A program made the translations under genes and the position numbers. A DNA stretch of 64,000 nucleotides from Bacteroidota bacterium. Lineage in GTDB: Bacteria > Bacteroidota > Bacteroidia > Chitinophagales > Saprospiraceae. The notes under the pieces are model-generated. The model was not told the origin of the DNA and did no database searches. It saw nothing but the letters and a program-made list of their open reading frames with translations. Location: positions 124,001 to 188,000 of the forward strand of contig JASBVF010000007.1 in the NCBI GenBank assembly GCA_030147525.1, given 5' to 3'. Below, piece after piece: positions 1 through 8,974 of this stretch. Each line of letters begins with the position of its first letter. Within the stretch, counting starts at the first letter, position 1.

Positions 1-83
1 AGTACCTGCCGTTGGATATTGTAGTAACGGAAAACCTTGACTATTATCTGCGACGGCAGGACGAGTTGCAGTTGGTGGTTTGA
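1..83 (+). CDS. 3' end of an unrecognised gene (partial)
   Basis: The frame beginning at base 3 is open from the window edge to a TGA at 81-83. It gives 26 residues ending in LRRQDELQLVV. The composition is protein-like, but the fragment is too short to place in a family. About 70 bases follow with no recognisable feature before the convergent methyltransferase gene. It could also be chance coding potential. Confidence 0.4.
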   Translation, partial: YLPLDIVVTENLDYYLRRQDELQLVV

Positions 84-151
84 TCATCTGGGAAAGAGGA
101 TCGAAAATGAGAGGGCAAATTTTTTATTCACTCCTGAAACGCACTGCCGGG

Positions 152-742
152 TCAAAACCAACGGGGAGTTGTTCGGAGGTAGTTCTGGTAAGTTTCGCCG
201 TGCATTTTGGTTAAAAACGCTTCCTCCATTCGCACCTGAATTTGCAGCACCGTCCACGTCAGCGCGTAAGCCACCACTGTCAGTGCATTGGGCAGCACCA
301 ACACCAAGCCGCCCATCGTGAGCCGCATTCCGAGAAAAATCGGATTTCGGGAGAAGCGGAAAATACCTGACGATATCAGCTCCGTGCGATTCTTCTCATC
401 AATACCAATACGCCAGGATTCTTTCATTTGGGATTGGGCTATCACGATCAGCAGCAGCGAGGCGTGCAAGATCAGCCAACCCAGCCACCGGAGCGATTCC
501 CTTTCGAAATACCAGACAGGCAGCAGGTACTGGTTCCAGTCCGGAATAAAGGCATTAATGCCAACGGCTACCAGCGTCATCACTGTCAGTATTCTGAAAA
601 CCTTGCCGGTAAACCCTTGAGCAGAGTCGTCGTTCGGTACTACGAATGGGTTGACGCCTGTCCGCCGCCAAACCCGGCGGGTCGGCAAAATGAAAGTGAT
701 CAGAAAGTAAGCGATGACAAAAAAAAGCAGGTAGTATTCCAT
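152..742 (-). CDS. Integral-membrane methyltransferase, isoprenylcysteine/phospholipid methyltransferase type
   Basis: This is a membrane protein of 196 residues when started at the ATG at 742. A longer reading frame exists upstream, but its extra residues are not hydrophobic and the MEYYLL start leads straight into the first membrane helix. Several hydrophobic helices are followed by the C-terminal signature of the ICMT/PEMT-type family: an RNPIFLG stretch, a conserved EE pair, then G-x-x-Y-x-x-Y and a final PRW. Such enzymes use S-adenosylmethionine to methylate membrane-embedded substrates. The true substrate cannot be read from sequence. It is transcribed away from mqnC, with which it shares a short divergent spacer. 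Confidence 0.7.
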   Translation of the reverse strand: MEYYLLFFVIAYFLITFILPTRRVWRRTGVNPFVVPNDDSAQGFTGKVFRILTVMTLVAVGINAFIPDWNQYLLPVWYFERESLRWLGWLILHASLLLIVIAQSQMKESWRIGIDEKNRTELISSGIFRFSRNPIFLGMRLTMGGLVLVLPNALTVVAYALTWTVLQIQVRMEEAFLTKMHGETYQNYLRTTPRWF

Positions 743-811
743 TTCACTTTGATTTTCAGTTAAAAATGAAAGAAGCGGCAATTTAACACCTGCCAACAAA
801 CCCTGCTTACA

Positions 812-819
812 TATCTTTG
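812..819 (+). promoter_or_regulatory. Predicted -7 promoter box for mqnC
   Basis: TATCTTTG matches the Bacteroidota housekeeping -7 consensus TAnnTTTG and lies 65 bases before the mqnC start codon. No clear TTG box is visible at the expected distance upstream, so this is a half-supported promoter. Confidence 0.45.
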
Positions 820-854
820 TTCTCCTTTTACAAAATTCCAAACGCCCTCAAACC

Positions 855-878
855 AATTCACTAATTTACTAATTCACT
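855..878 (+). repeat. Three tandem 8-nt words (AATTCACT type), one-armed
   Basis: The units AATTCACT, AATTTACT and AATTCACT follow each other without gaps just before the mqnC start codon. A rotated form of the same word recurs at 22295-22326. No inverted copy is present here. It belongs to the word-repeat class described in the findings. Confidence 0.6.
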
Positions 879-884
879 GAATCA

Positions 885-2027
885 ATGCATACCGACGACC
901 TCTTGCAACGTGCCCTCCGCCTCGAAGACCTCACCGCCGAAGAAGGCGTTTTTTTATTTGAAAATGCCGCCACGGCTGAGCTGATGTACGTGGGTAACCG
1001 CCTGCGCCAGCACCACGTGCCCGGCAACGTAGTCACCTGGATCATCGACCGGAACTCGAATACGACCAACGTCTGCATCGCCAATTGCAAGTTTTGCAAC
1101 TTCTTCCGCAGGCCCGGCCATGAGGAGAGCTACATCACTTCCATCGAAGAATACAAAGTAAAAATTGAGGAGACTTTCGCTTACGGCGGCGAGCAACTGC
1201 TCTTGCAAGGCGGTCACCACCCCGATCTGGGGCTGGATTTTTACACCAATCTCTTCCGTGAGTTAAAAAATCTGTACCCCAATCTGAAGCTCCACGCCCT
1301 CGGCCCACCCGAAATTGCCCACATCACAAAGCTCGAACAGTCAACGCATTACGAAGTACTGAAAGCCCTGAAGGAGTCCGGCCTCGACAGCCTGCCCGGC
1401 GCCGGCGCAGAGATCCTCGACGACCGGGTGCGCCGCCTCATCTCCGCTGGCAAATGCGGAGCGAAGGAGTGGCTCGACGTGATGCGGGCCGCCCACCAGC
1501 TGCGCCTGACGACCTCCGCCACGATGATGTTCGGCCACATCGAAACGAATCTGGAGCGCATGGAACACCTTGTAAAAATCCGGGAAGTGCAGTCCGAAAA
1601 ACCGGCGGATGCGAAGGGTTTCATCGCTTTCATCCCCTGGCCGTTCCAGGACGAGGACACCATTTTGAAAAAGCTGAAACGTGCCCGCAACACCGTCACC
1701 GGCGACGAGTACGTCCGCATGATCGCCATGAGCCGCATCATGCTGCCCAACGTGCCGAACATCCAGGCCAGTTGGCTGACGGTCGGCAAGCCGGTGGCTC
1801 AGCTTTGTCTGCACGCCGGAGCGAACGATTTCGGTAGTATCATGATCGAAGAAAACGTGGTGTCGGCAGCCGGCGCCAAGTTCCGTTTCACGGCGGACGG
1901 CATTCAGCAGGCCATCCGGGATGCGGGTTTCACGGCACAACTGCGCAACCAGCAGTACGAGTACCGGGAGTTGCCGAAGGCGATCCGGCAGCAGGAATTG
2001 GACCGGGTGGGGATGATTGTGGATTGA
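885..2027 (+). CDS. mqnC: Cyclic dehypoxanthinyl futalosine synthase (MqnC), radical SAM
   Basis: MqnC cyclises dehypoxanthine futalosine in the futalosine route to menaquinone, using a [4Fe-4S] cluster and S-adenosylmethionine. The radical SAM cluster ligands are visible as C64, C68 and C71 in CIANCKFCNF. They are followed by the family's LLQGGHHPDLGLDFY and HALGPPEI stretches, and by the SLPGAGAEILDDRVR segment. The length of 380 residues is normal for the family. It starts at an ATG 65 nt after a TAnnTTTG box. A close alternative is MqnE or CofH, but the GGHHPDLGLDFY and FIPWPFQ segments fit MqnC best. It implies that menaquinone is made without the MenFDHCEB pathway. Confidence 0.93.
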   Translation: MHTDDLLQRALRLEDLTAEEGVFLFENAATAELMYVGNRLRQHHVPGNVVTWIIDRNSNTTNVCIANCKFCNFFRRPGHEESYITSIEEYKVKIEETFAYGGEQLLLQGGHHPDLGLDFYTNLFRELKNLYPNLKLHALGPPEIAHITKLEQSTHYEVLKALKESGLDSLPGAGAEILDDRVRRLISAGKCGAKEWLDVMRAAHQLRLTTSATMMFGHIETNLERMEHLVKIREVQSEKPADAKGFIAFIPWPFQDEDTILKKLKRARNTVTGDEYVRMIAMSRIMLPNVPNIQASWLTVGKPVAQLCLHAGANDFGSIMIEENVVSAAGAKFRFTADGIQQAIRDAGFTAQLRNQQYEYRELPKAIRQQELDRVGMIVD

Positions 2028-2031
2028 TTTG

Positions 2032-2067
2032 GTTTGAGGGGTTTGAATTGTTTGAGGAGTTTGAGTT
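2032..2067 (+). repeat. Four tandem 9-nt words GTTTGANNN, one-armed
   Basis: The units GTTTGAGGG, GTTTGAATT, GTTTGAGGA and GTTTGAGTT run in exact 9-nt register, beginning 4 bases after the mqnC stop codon. The same word family forms the hairpin at 18698-18798. No inverted arm is seen here. Confidence 0.75.
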
Positions 2068-2112
2068 GATGGATTGGGGCGGGAATCTTAACTTGCAGGA
2101 AAAAATCACAAG

Positions 2113-2754
2113 ATGTCAACTGCGACTGCAAAAGCTGAAAAGAATTCTTTGCTGGAAATACTGGACGCCGGTGGCGGTAGGATAACACTTGGAAAACCAC
2201 TTTCCAAGGATGAATTTGTAACTCTTTCCGAAAGGTTTCCTGACCTTCAGATGGAGCGGGAGGCAAACGGGAAAACCAATATTTCTCTCCCCTTGAAAAA
2301 AGGTGCTGCCGAGCGGGAATCAACTCTAATTTTGTGGATAGGTTTATGGGCTATGAAATCAAAAACAGGTACATTTTTTAGCTCCTCAATCGGCATCGAA
2401 CTCCCCGACGGCTCCATCAAAAGTCCCGATTGCGCCTGGGTTTCCAACGAGCGTATGGCCGCATCTTCTGAAACGGACGACGAAGATTTCCTCCGGGTCA
2501 TTCCCGACTTCGTAGCAGAAATACGCTCTTCTTCCGACCGTCTCACTCCCTTGAAAAAGAAAATGGAAAAAACCTGGATGGCCAACGGCGTCCGGCTGGC
2601 CTGGTTGATTGATCCTTACGATGAAAAAGTTTACATCTACCGGGAAGAAAAAGACGAGGAAGTAGTGGAAGGGTTTGCCGGGAAAATTCTTTCCGGGGAG
2701 GAGGTGATGCCGGGGATGGAGTTGCCGCTGGAGGAGTTGAGGATAAAAAGGTAA
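2113..2754 (+). CDS. Uma2 family (DUF820) PD-(D/E)XK nuclease-like protein
   Basis: This 213-residue protein has the Uma2 core. It contains a DGSIKSPDCAWV stretch, the acidic PDFVAEI strand and SSSDRLTPLKKKMEKT, followed by VRLAWLIDPYDEKVYIYR and a GEEVMPGMELPLEEL tail. These correspond to the restriction-endonuclease-like fold with the catalytic D/E residues retained. The biological role of the family is not settled. It is often expanded in Bacteroidota and cyanobacteria. There is no partner methylase or defence gene nearby. The ATG lies 86 nt after mqnC, separated from it by the 9-nt word repeat. Confidence 0.82.
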   Translation: MSTATAKAEKNSLLEILDAGGGRITLGKPLSKDEFVTLSERFPDLQMEREANGKTNISLPLKKGAAERESTLILWIGLWAMKSKTGTFFSSSIGIELPDGSIKSPDCAWVSNERMAASSETDDEDFLRVIPDFVAEIRSSSDRLTPLKKKMEKTWMANGVRLAWLIDPYDEKVYIYREEKDEEVVEGFAGKILSGEEVMPGMELPLEELRIKR

Positions 2755-2835
2755 AAAATAAACCTGTGCGTTTCATCAAAAAACAGCGATAAAAAAATAT
2801 TTTTACCTCGAAATAAAACGCTAAAAAAAACCAGC

Positions 2836-3624
2836 ATGCTCCATTTAAACAAGCTTTCCTTTTCGCTATTCCTTTTATTTTTTTCTACCGGAATTTTTGC
2901 CCAAAATAACTTGTCGCCAATACTGGCTGAAGTTATTTCCGGCAGTCTGAAATCCATTCCCGACAGTATTTCCTTCTATCGCAACCTGAGCAATACCTGC
3001 CGGGCCGATATGGATACTTATTTCAAAAACCTTGGCTACGGCGACAAAGACAGGCCATTTATCTATGGCCCCAACGACGACTGGTACAAGGAAGGAATGC
3101 ACAAGTTTTTTAAAAAAACTCCGCAATCGGCCGGCTTTCATATCGAGCGGAATCCCAACGAACCGAAGCTGGAAAACCGGCACATCGATTTGTATCTCGC
3201 CGATATTGCCCTGTTTCATTTCATGCACAAACAGGCCATTTTCACCCGTTTTCAAAATCTGGCGGTGACGGACTCCCTGGCGGCTGTTATTACCAAAAAA
3301 CTCGACGTCACGGTCCCCGGTTGGCGGAACAAAACGATCGGGGAAGACAAAATGCGAACCTGGCTAACCGCCCAGGCCGACTGCGAGGCGCTGAGAGAAA
3401 TGGAAAAACGGTTTGGGAAAAAATACCTCCTGAAACGAAAACCTGCCCATCAGTTCGGGTCCTGGAAGAAAACCATGGCTCCTAAAAAACTGGAGCTTAC
3501 TCCCGGGCTAAAAGTTTTCAAAGTTGCAGGCAGTTACCCTGCCGCCGGACAGTACAATTTCTACCCGCAGGAGAATATGGAAGAGGTAGGCTATTTTTCT
3601 TTAACTCCCATGCGAACAATTTGA
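2836..3624 (+). CDS. Secreted protein of unknown function, N-terminal part (probable frameshift at its end)
   Basis: The first 22 residues form a clear signal peptide ending in IFAQ, so the product is exported. I do not recognise a domain in the remaining 240 residues. The reading frame stops at 3622-3624 with GYFSLTPMRTI. At 3594-3598 there is a run of five T. If one extra base is read there, the frame continues directly into the next ORF through an uninterrupted open frame. The next ORF has no signal peptide of its own. The simplest reading is one exported protein of about 650 residues split by a single-base indel. The alternative is two coupled genes, since TGA and ATG overlap as TGATG. 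Confidence 0.6.
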   Translation: MLHLNKLSFSLFLLFFSTGIFAQNNLSPILAEVISGSLKSIPDSISFYRNLSNTCRADMDTYFKNLGYGDKDRPFIYGPNDDWYKEGMHKFFKKTPQSAGFHIERNPNEPKLENRHIDLYLADIALFHFMHKQAIFTRFQNLAVTDSLAAVITKKLDVTVPGWRNKTIGEDKMRTWLTAQADCEALREMEKRFGKKYLLKRKPAHQFGSWKKTMAPKKLELTPGLKVFKVAGSYPAAGQYNFYPQENMEEVGYFSLTPMRTI

Positions 3625-4802
3625 TGAAATTGCCCCCGGCCGGGTTCAGCCTGCGGGCCAGAATCAACCATTCCGGCGGCGATTTTGTGATCACGAATGT
3701 TTACCTGGATTCCATTTCCGGCGGTTTGAGATATGAAATGCCCGCCAGTTTTTTTAAACCCAATGAATTGTACAAAGCGGAATTGGTTTACCTGAAGGCA
3801 TCTTCCCTAAGCCCGAAGCCGGATGCGCCCTGCGAGGTAATGCCGCAATTTGACGAGAAAAAAACACCGGTTAATCCGCCGAAAGGCCAGGGAGAACCGG
3901 AGTACCCGCTTTGCGAGATTTATTTCCGCACCAGCCGCTATGCTACTTTTTTTGAAAAATGGAATGGCAAGGTGTTGACTACTGCTCCTGGAAAAACCGA
4001 AGGGACAATAGTTTTGGACGAACCGATGGATTCGATGGAACTGGCAGCGCCTGCTATTGGGTATATAACTTTTAAAGCGCATAGTAATCAGGCCCTGGAA
4101 CAGGCTACAAAAACCGGCACAGCCTACCTGCAAGGTTTAACCTCCTTATCAAAAAGGTATTCAGACGATAAAGAAATGAAAGAAAATTGGATAAAAAATG
4201 GCTCTCCGGGGGAAGAAACAGTTGTCTTCCGGGATATATCAATAGGCGATGAAGATTTCTTCAGTAGTGGGTTTCCCAGAAAAAACGATTGGCAGACCAT
4301 CGAATATTTTCGCCAGAACTCCGCCCTGACAGATGAAATCGAAACCCTGCAAAAAGAGATGACTCTTGAACAATTTCAGTTAAGCCAAAAGGTCATCCCG
4401 CCCGCAATCACAGCCAGGGATTTTGAAAAAGGAAAACTGCCATCCGTTAAAAACGCTGAGACAACATTCAAAATATCGTCCTCCCAGGTTGCCTTTCAAC
4501 GCTACAAAGCTATTCTATCCGGGGCGATAGAAGCAAGCATCGAAATGACGGCAAAAGAGGCGTTGGCTTTGGAAGAAGCTAAGGCCAGGCATACGGGCGA
4601 ATCTATCAAGAACACACTGAATGACTGGAGAAATAATATGCGGGGCATGATAAAATATTCCCTCAAAAACATAGAGGAACTGTCATCGGCAAACACTTCT
4701 CCGGTATTTAAAGGCGTGCTTAACTACCAGTTTAAACGAGGAAAAGTCACTCCGCTTTTGTCCGTGTCAAATATTTCCGTGGAAATCAAGCAGGGAAAAT
4801 AA
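3624..4802 (+). CDS. Unknown protein, probable C-terminal part of the preceding frameshifted gene
   Basis: Starting at the ATG at 3624, this gives 392 residues. It begins inside what looks like a beta-rich domain rather than at a natural N-terminus: it has no signal peptide, although the genes on both sides have one. The C-terminal half (about 230-360) is helical and rich in Glu, Lys and Gln. I see no known catalytic motif. The frame is open upstream of 3624 as far as at least 3555, which supports its being a continuation of 2836-3624. If it is a separate gene it would be translated by stop-start overlap. Confidence 0.55.
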   Translation: MKLPPAGFSLRARINHSGGDFVITNVYLDSISGGLRYEMPASFFKPNELYKAELVYLKASSLSPKPDAPCEVMPQFDEKKTPVNPPKGQGEPEYPLCEIYFRTSRYATFFEKWNGKVLTTAPGKTEGTIVLDEPMDSMELAAPAIGYITFKAHSNQALEQATKTGTAYLQGLTSLSKRYSDDKEMKENWIKNGSPGEETVVFRDISIGDEDFFSSGFPRKNDWQTIEYFRQNSALTDEIETLQKEMTLEQFQLSQKVIPPAITARDFEKGKLPSVKNAETTFKISSSQVAFQRYKAILSGAIEASIEMTAKEALALEEAKARHTGESIKNTLNDWRNNMRGMIKYSLKNIEELSSANTSPVFKGVLNYQFKRGKVTPLLSVSNISVEIKQGK

Positions 4803-4857
4803 CGAGCACAAAAGCGGCATTTTCAAAATACTGAAACCAAAAATTCAATTCAAAACC

Positions 4858-5850
4858 ATGCAAAACACCAAACAGATTTTCTTTGCCTTGCTCCTGGTTT
4901 CTTTTGTAGCCGGGCTGTCTTTTGGCCAATCGGTACCTAAAGGGATGATGCTGCCTAAACCTGCCGACGAATACCTGGAAGAACCTGATACCAAGGTGCC
5001 ATTGATTTACATTGGATTCGGTTTCAAAAACGGAAACAAAAGCGACTCACTGACTTTGTTCCTGGAAGGAAAAACATATCCGGTTTGGGCGCTGGGAGAT
5101 TACATCGAAAGGAAAAAGGCCACTTTAACTCCCATTGAAGTTTATAAGACCGTCTTTATGATGCAGATCGATGAAAGAATCCCTTTTGCTGATATTTCTG
5201 AATTAATCACGGAAGCAAGATTTCAGGGTGTGAATCGAGTTGGTTGGATGTTTGAAAATGGAAAGACATTGCTCGAAGTCCTTCCTGGCCTATCGAATGA
5301 TGAGGCTGTTTTTTATCAAAAACAAAAGAGCCTGAAAATACCGAAAGGGCAACAGGAGTGGACGTTTCCTTTTGAAGAGAACTCCGTACAAACTGATGAA
5401 ACGTCAATCCCAGCCCCAATGCCTGGCAGGGCTTTGCCACCACCTCCTCCGCCACCAGCCCCTGGTTCCGGGAGAATAAACCCAAATGGCCCAAGCGGAC
5501 AGGCCCAGATAGTTCACCTTGAGAAGAACGGAACCATTTCGTTTAATGAGAAAAAGATAAAACCCGAAATGCTAACTTCCGAATGCATGGAGGCGCTCGA
5601 AAAATACCAGCCCAGCGCCTTTTTTATATTTAAAATTGACGAACAGGTAAACTTCAAAGATTACATTTCAACCTTCTCAAAAATGAGGGCTGCTTATTTC
5701 AAAAAATGGGACGAAGAAGCTGTTAACTCTTTTCAAAAAAACATGAACCAGCTCAAGTTCTCAGAAAGTATCAAAGTAAAAAACAAGTACCCTTACGTGA
5801 TCCAGACTATTGGTTCATTTGAAATGGCTTTCGAAAACTCAAAAAAATAG
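4858..5850 (+). CDS. Exported protein with an ExbD-like region and a proline tract
   Basis: The signal peptide covers residues 1-23 and ends in SFGQ. Residues about 95-130 ([20 protein letters not shown], then a helix, then a hydrophobic strand) resemble the periplasmic fold of ExbD/TolR proteins. A second region near 255-290 has a similar order of elements. The two are joined by a linker with eight consecutive prolines near residue 195. No inner-membrane anchor typical of ExbD remains after signal cleavage. The ExbD likeness is weak and by eye. It follows the frameshifted secreted gene by 55 nt and may share its transcript. Confidence 0.55.
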   Translation: MQNTKQIFFALLLVSFVAGLSFGQSVPKGMMLPKPADEYLEEPDTKVPLIYIGFGFKNGNKSDSLTLFLEGKTYPVWALGDYIERKKATLTPIEVYKTVFMMQIDERIPFADISELITEARFQGVNRVGWMFENGKTLLEVLPGLSNDEAVFYQKQKSLKIPKGQQEWTFPFEENSVQTDETSIPAPMPGRALPPPPPPPAPGSGRINPNGPSGQAQIVHLEKNGTISFNEKKIKPEMLTSECMEALEKYQPSAFFIFKIDEQVNFKDYISTFSKMRAAYFKKWDEEAVNSFQKNMNQLKFSESIKVKNKYPYVIQTIGSFEMAFENSKK

Positions 5851-5879
5851 TAACTCAACCTTTCCCGAAAATTCCTCCT

Positions 5880-5887
5880 TACCTTTG
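5880..5887 (+). promoter_or_regulatory. Predicted -7 promoter box for prfC
   Basis: TACCTTTG, followed by CGCC, lies 70 bases before the prfC ATG and matches TAnnTTTG. A partner -33 TTG is not evident. Confidence 0.5.
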
Positions 5888-5957
5888 CGCCCCAAATTTC
5901 GAACCATTGCGTTCCGAAAGTCCCCGGCTTCCGGAACGCTCGTTTTTACAACAAGCC

Positions 5958-7550
5958 ATGTCTTTAAAACAAGAAATCGCACGCCGCAAAACCTTCGGCA
6001 TCATCTCCCACCCCGATGCAGGGAAAACGACCCTCACGGAAAAACTCCTCCTGTTCGGGGGCGCTATCCAGACGGCCGGGGCCGTGAAATCCAATAAAAT
6101 CAAGAAAACCACCGTCTCCGACTTCATGGAGATCGAGAAGCAGCGGGGTATCTCTGTGGCCACGTCGGTCATGGCGTTCGAGTATAAAGATTTGAAAATC
6201 AATATCCTCGACACGCCGGGCCACCAGGATTTCGCCGAAGACACCTACCGCACGCTGACGGCCGTGGACAGCGCCATCGTCGTCATCGACGTGGCGAAGG
6301 GGGTGGAAACGCAGACCGAAAAACTCGTCAACGTCTGCCGGATGCGGGCCACGCCGATCATCGTTTTCATCAACAAACTCGACCGGGAAGGGAAAGACCC
6401 GATCGACCTGCTCGATGAAGTGGAGCAGAAACTCGGCCTCACGGTGAAACCGATGAGTTGGCCGGTCGGCATGGGCGGGACCTTCAAGGGCGTGTACAGC
6501 ATGTACGAGAAAAAACTCGTCCTCTTCCGCCCGCACGGCAAACAAGCCGAGGAAGACGTCATTGAAATCAGTGATCTGGCCGATACCGAACTGGAAAAAC
6601 ACGTCGGCGAACGGGCCGCCAAAACGCTGCGGGAAGAGGTGCACATGATCGAGGAGGTGTACCCGGAATTTGATGTGGAAGCCTACCAGAAGGGGGAACT
6701 TTCACCTGTATTTTTCGGCAGCGCCGTTAACAACTTCGGGGTGCGGGAGTTGCTCGACTGCTTCACCGATATCGCCCCGGCGCCGCTGCCCCGCCCGACG
6801 GAAGAGCGGGAGGTAGCGCCTACTGAGGAAAAATTTTCCGGTTTCATTTTTAAAATACACGCCAATATCGACCCACGGCACCGGGCCAGAATAGCCTTCC
6901 TCCGCATTTGTTCCGGCGTTTTTGAAAGAAATAAAAACTACCTGCATGTGCGGCAGAACCAGCAGATGCGTTTCGCCAACCCGACCAGTTTCATGGCCGA
7001 CAAAAAAGAAGTGATCGACGAGGCCTACCCCGGCGATGTGGTTGGCCTGCACGACACCGGCAACTTCAAAATCGGCGACACGCTGACCGAGGGCGAGGAA
7101 CTGCATTTTAAAGGCATCCCCAGCTTTTCACCGGAGCAGTTCCGATACGTGGAGAATGCCGACCCGATGAAATCCAAGCAACTCGCCAAAGGCCTCGACC
7201 AGCTCATGGACGAGGGTGTGGCCCAGCTTTTCACCAAAGAAAGCAACGGCCGCAAGATCATCGGCACGGTCGGGGCGCTGCAATTCGACGTCATCCAGTA
7301 CCGCCTTCAGCACGAGTATGGCGCTTCGTGTATGTACGAACCCGTCAATCTTTACAAGGCTTGTTGGGTGACCAGCAAAGACCCGAAAGCGTACAAGGAA
7401 TTCCTCAGCCGCCGCAGCCGTGACCTTGCCAAAGACAAGGACGGCAACACGGTTTTTCTTGCCGAAAGCGCCTGGGCGCTGAAAATGGCACAGGATAATC
7501 ACCCGGAGGTGCAGTTTCATTTTACGAGTGAGATGAATGGGAAGGGGTAG
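5958..7550 (+). CDS. prfC: Peptide chain release factor 3
   Basis: RF3 is the GTPase that recycles RF1/RF2 from the ribosome after termination. The G1 loop SHPDAGKTT is at residues 17-25. It is followed by the switch region with [13 protein letters not shown] (G3), [10 protein letters not shown] (G4) and the RF3-specific C-terminal half ([15 protein letters not shown]-like region). The length of 530 residues agrees with the family. A TTG-started extension to 5907 is possible in frame, but the ATG at 5958 gives the canonical [13 protein letters not shown] start and lies 70 nt after a promoter box. A strong hairpin terminator follows. Confidence 0.95.
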   Translation: MSLKQEIARRKTFGIISHPDAGKTTLTEKLLLFGGAIQTAGAVKSNKIKKTTVSDFMEIEKQRGISVATSVMAFEYKDLKINILDTPGHQDFAEDTYRTLTAVDSAIVVIDVAKGVETQTEKLVNVCRMRATPIIVFINKLDREGKDPIDLLDEVEQKLGLTVKPMSWPVGMGGTFKGVYSMYEKKLVLFRPHGKQAEEDVIEISDLADTELEKHVGERAAKTLREEVHMIEEVYPEFDVEAYQKGELSPVFFGSAVNNFGVRELLDCFTDIAPAPLPRPTEEREVAPTEEKFSGFIFKIHANIDPRHRARIAFLRICSGVFERNKNYLHVRQNQQMRFANPTSFMADKKEVIDEAYPGDVVGLHDTGNFKIGDTLTEGEELHFKGIPSFSPEQFRYVENADPMKSKQLAKGLDQLMDEGVAQLFTKESNGRKIIGTVGALQFDVIQYRLQHEYGASCMYEPVNLYKACWVTSKDPKAYKEFLSRRSRDLAKDKDGNTVFLAESAWALKMAQDNHPEVQFHFTSEMNGKG

Positions 7551-7567
7551 AAAGGAAATGTTCCAAC

Positions 7568-7607
7568 AAAAAAGCCTTGCCACGTACTCACACGGCAAGG
7601 CTTTTTT
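7568..7607. terminator. Bidirectional hairpin terminator after prfC
   Basis: AAAAAAGCCTTGCC pairs with GGCAAGGCTTTTTT around a 12-nt loop, giving a 14-bp stem with a U tract on either strand. It sits between convergent prfC and the small membrane gene at 7632. Confidence 0.9.
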
Positions 7608-7631
7608 GTTTCTAAAAACTTCGGTCAATGT

Positions 7632-7760
7632 TTAGTTCGGAAGGAACTTGAGGTTGTAGCGGTACAACCAAATCAGCAGCAGGACAAACAAGGTGAAATA
7701 GATGAAAAACCACATCACGAATTTGCCTTTTTTACCTTCATTTTCAATATGATCTGACAT
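7632..7760 (-). CDS. Small single-span membrane protein (42 residues)
   Basis: Starting at the ATG at 7760, the product is a short charged N-terminus (MSDHIENEGKKGKF) followed by one long hydrophobic helix and a short tail ending in KFLPN. A longer reading frame exists, but a well-formed promoter lies between that start and this one, which favours the short form. No family assignment is possible by eye. Proteins of this shape are often accessory subunits or membrane-stress peptides. Confidence 0.55.
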   Translation of the reverse strand: MSDHIENEGKKGKFVMWFFIYFTLFVLLLIWLYRYNLKFLPN

Positions 7761-7799
7761 TGTTATTTCTTTTTGATGAAACATTTCGGATTGACGGGG

Positions 7800-7830
7800 C
7801 AAAAGTAACTTTCCCGGGGCTAAGTTCCAA
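7800..7830 (-). promoter_or_regulatory. Complete -33/-7 promoter for the small membrane gene
   Basis: Read on the minus strand, TTGG (CCAA at 7827-7830) is followed after 20 nt by TACTTTTG (CAAAAGTA at 7800-7807). This fits the Bacteroidota TTG-N~20-TAnnTTTG architecture and is about 40 nt before the ATG at 7760. Confidence 0.65.
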
Positions 7831-7834
7831 ATTA

Positions 7835-7896
7835 GTGATTGGGGTGAAGTTCCATATCTTTGGCCTTCCCAATCACCGGTCACCAATTACCAGTTA
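7835..7896 (+). repeat. 7-nt word array (CCAATCA type) with a short inverted arm
   Basis: The right side is CCAATCA, CCGGTCA, CCAATTA, CCAGTTA in 7-nt register at 7869-7896. GTGATTGGG at 7835-7843 pairs with CCCAATCAC at 7868-7876. A TATCTTTG promoter box for dtd (7855-7862) lies in the loop. The same word builds the near-perfect hairpin at 15448-15508. Confidence 0.6.
7855..7862 (+). promoter_or_regulatory. Predicted -7 box for dtd
   Basis: TATCTTTG lies 38 bases before the dtd ATG. It sits in the loop of the word-repeat hairpin, so hairpin formation in single-stranded DNA or supercoiled DNA could affect its use; that last point is inference. Confidence 0.45.
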
Positions 7897-7899
7897 CTA

Positions 7900-8352
7900 A
7901 TGAGAGCCATCATTCAGCGAGTTTCACAGGCCTCCGTCACCATTGGGGGCGAAATCAAGTCAAAAATCGGCCCAGGCCTGCTCATCCTCCTCGGCGTGGA
8001 AGACGCTGACGGCCAGGAAGACATCGATTGGCTTTGCAAAAAAATCAGCCAGCTCCGCATTTTCAGTGACGAGGCCGGACTGATGAATCTTTCCGTGCAG
8101 GACATCGGCGGCGAGATGATCGTGGTGAGCCAGTTTACCCTGCATGCCAGCACGAAAAAGGGGAACCGCCCTTCCTTCATCCGGGCGGCAAAGCCGGAGG
8201 TGGCCATTCCGATGTATGAAAAATTCGTGAAAACGCTGCGGGAAGTATCAGGCCTGACAGTTGGCACGGGCGAATTCGGAGCGGACATGAAAGTCGGGCT
8301 GGTGAACGACGGGCCGGTGACCATCGTGATGGATACGAAGAAGAAGGAGTGA
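7900..8352 (+). CDS. dtd: D-aminoacyl-tRNA deacylase
   Basis: Dtd removes D-amino acids (and glycine mischarged on tRNA-Ala) from tRNA. The two signature motifs are present: SQFTL near residue 77 and the C-terminal [10 protein letters not shown] (the family's Gly-cisPro motif), preceded by [14 protein letters not shown]. The length of 150 residues and the [13 protein letters not shown] start are exactly as expected. Single-copy housekeeping function in the cytoplasm. Confidence 0.96.
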   Translation: MRAIIQRVSQASVTIGGEIKSKIGPGLLILLGVEDADGQEDIDWLCKKISQLRIFSDEAGLMNLSVQDIGGEMIVVSQFTLHASTKKGNRPSFIRAAKPEVAIPMYEKFVKTLREVSGLTVGTGEFGADMKVGLVNDGPVTIVMDTKKKE

Positions 8353-8372
8353 ATTTTTTTTAAATTTAAAAA

Positions 8373-8906
8373 ATGGAAACCTACACCATCGCCGAAGGCA
8401 ATCATTTCTCTTTTCCGAGGCTGTTCAAATTCACATTTCAGCCCAGGGAAATAGCGTGGAAGGTGATCTTCAACGAGGATTGCAACTACGTCCTTCGAAC
8501 GGAAACCGGTGAGGTCAGTGTAGACCAAAAAGACTGGAATAAGCTCTGCGGTTCTTTCTTTTCCCTGCTCAGTACCCGTAACGATACTGCCATGATTGGC
8601 TGGCGTTACAACATCGAGGAAGACCTGATTGAACTGGCACCCTACTACCACGTTTCAGGCAGCAGGGACATGTTTCCGCCGCTGCTTTCGGTGAAACGGG
8701 GCAAGCTGGTTGAAGTGCGGCTCTACGTCGATTGGGATGAAAAAACGTACCGCTGGACTTTGACCTCGGAGGAGGTTACGCAGGAGCACGAAATGAAATT
8801 TTCACACAACTGGAAACTGAGTGGCTTTATCAATTTTTATTTTGGCGGCAATATGCCGGCGCCGCAGCAGGTGAGCGTTCAGATGGAGGTGGAGGTGGTG
8901 GAGTAA
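8373..8906 (+). CDS. Hypothetical cytoplasmic protein
   Basis: This 177-residue protein has no signal peptide or membrane helix. It starts 20 nt after dtd and may be cotranscribed with it. It is rich in aromatic residues and looks beta-rich (repeated strands such as WKVIFNEDCNYVLRT and GWRYNIEEDLIELA). It ends in an acidic strand VSVQMEVEVVE. No catalytic motif or family is recognised. Confidence 0.7.
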   Translation: METYTIAEGNHFSFPRLFKFTFQPREIAWKVIFNEDCNYVLRTETGEVSVDQKDWNKLCGSFFSLLSTRNDTAMIGWRYNIEEDLIELAPYYHVSGSRDMFPPLLSVKRGKLVEVRLYVDWDEKTYRWTLTSEEVTQEHEMKFSHNWKLSGFINFYFGGNMPAPQQVSVQMEVEVVE

Positions 8907-8974
8907 AACACCAGCACTATCAGACCGAATTTCCTTTCAAATATTAATCTAACCATTTAACAATCAATACAATC

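Noticed and set aside
3594-3600. Programmed -1 ribosomal frameshift between the two secreted-protein ORFs
   Set aside because: The T TTT TCT run is a poor slippery site because the second codon would not re-pair after slipping, and no obvious downstream stimulatory stem is visible; a plain indel is simpler.
5907-5957. TTG-started N-terminal extension of prfC
   Set aside because: The extension is not conserved in release factor 3 and the ATG at 5958 gives the canonical start.
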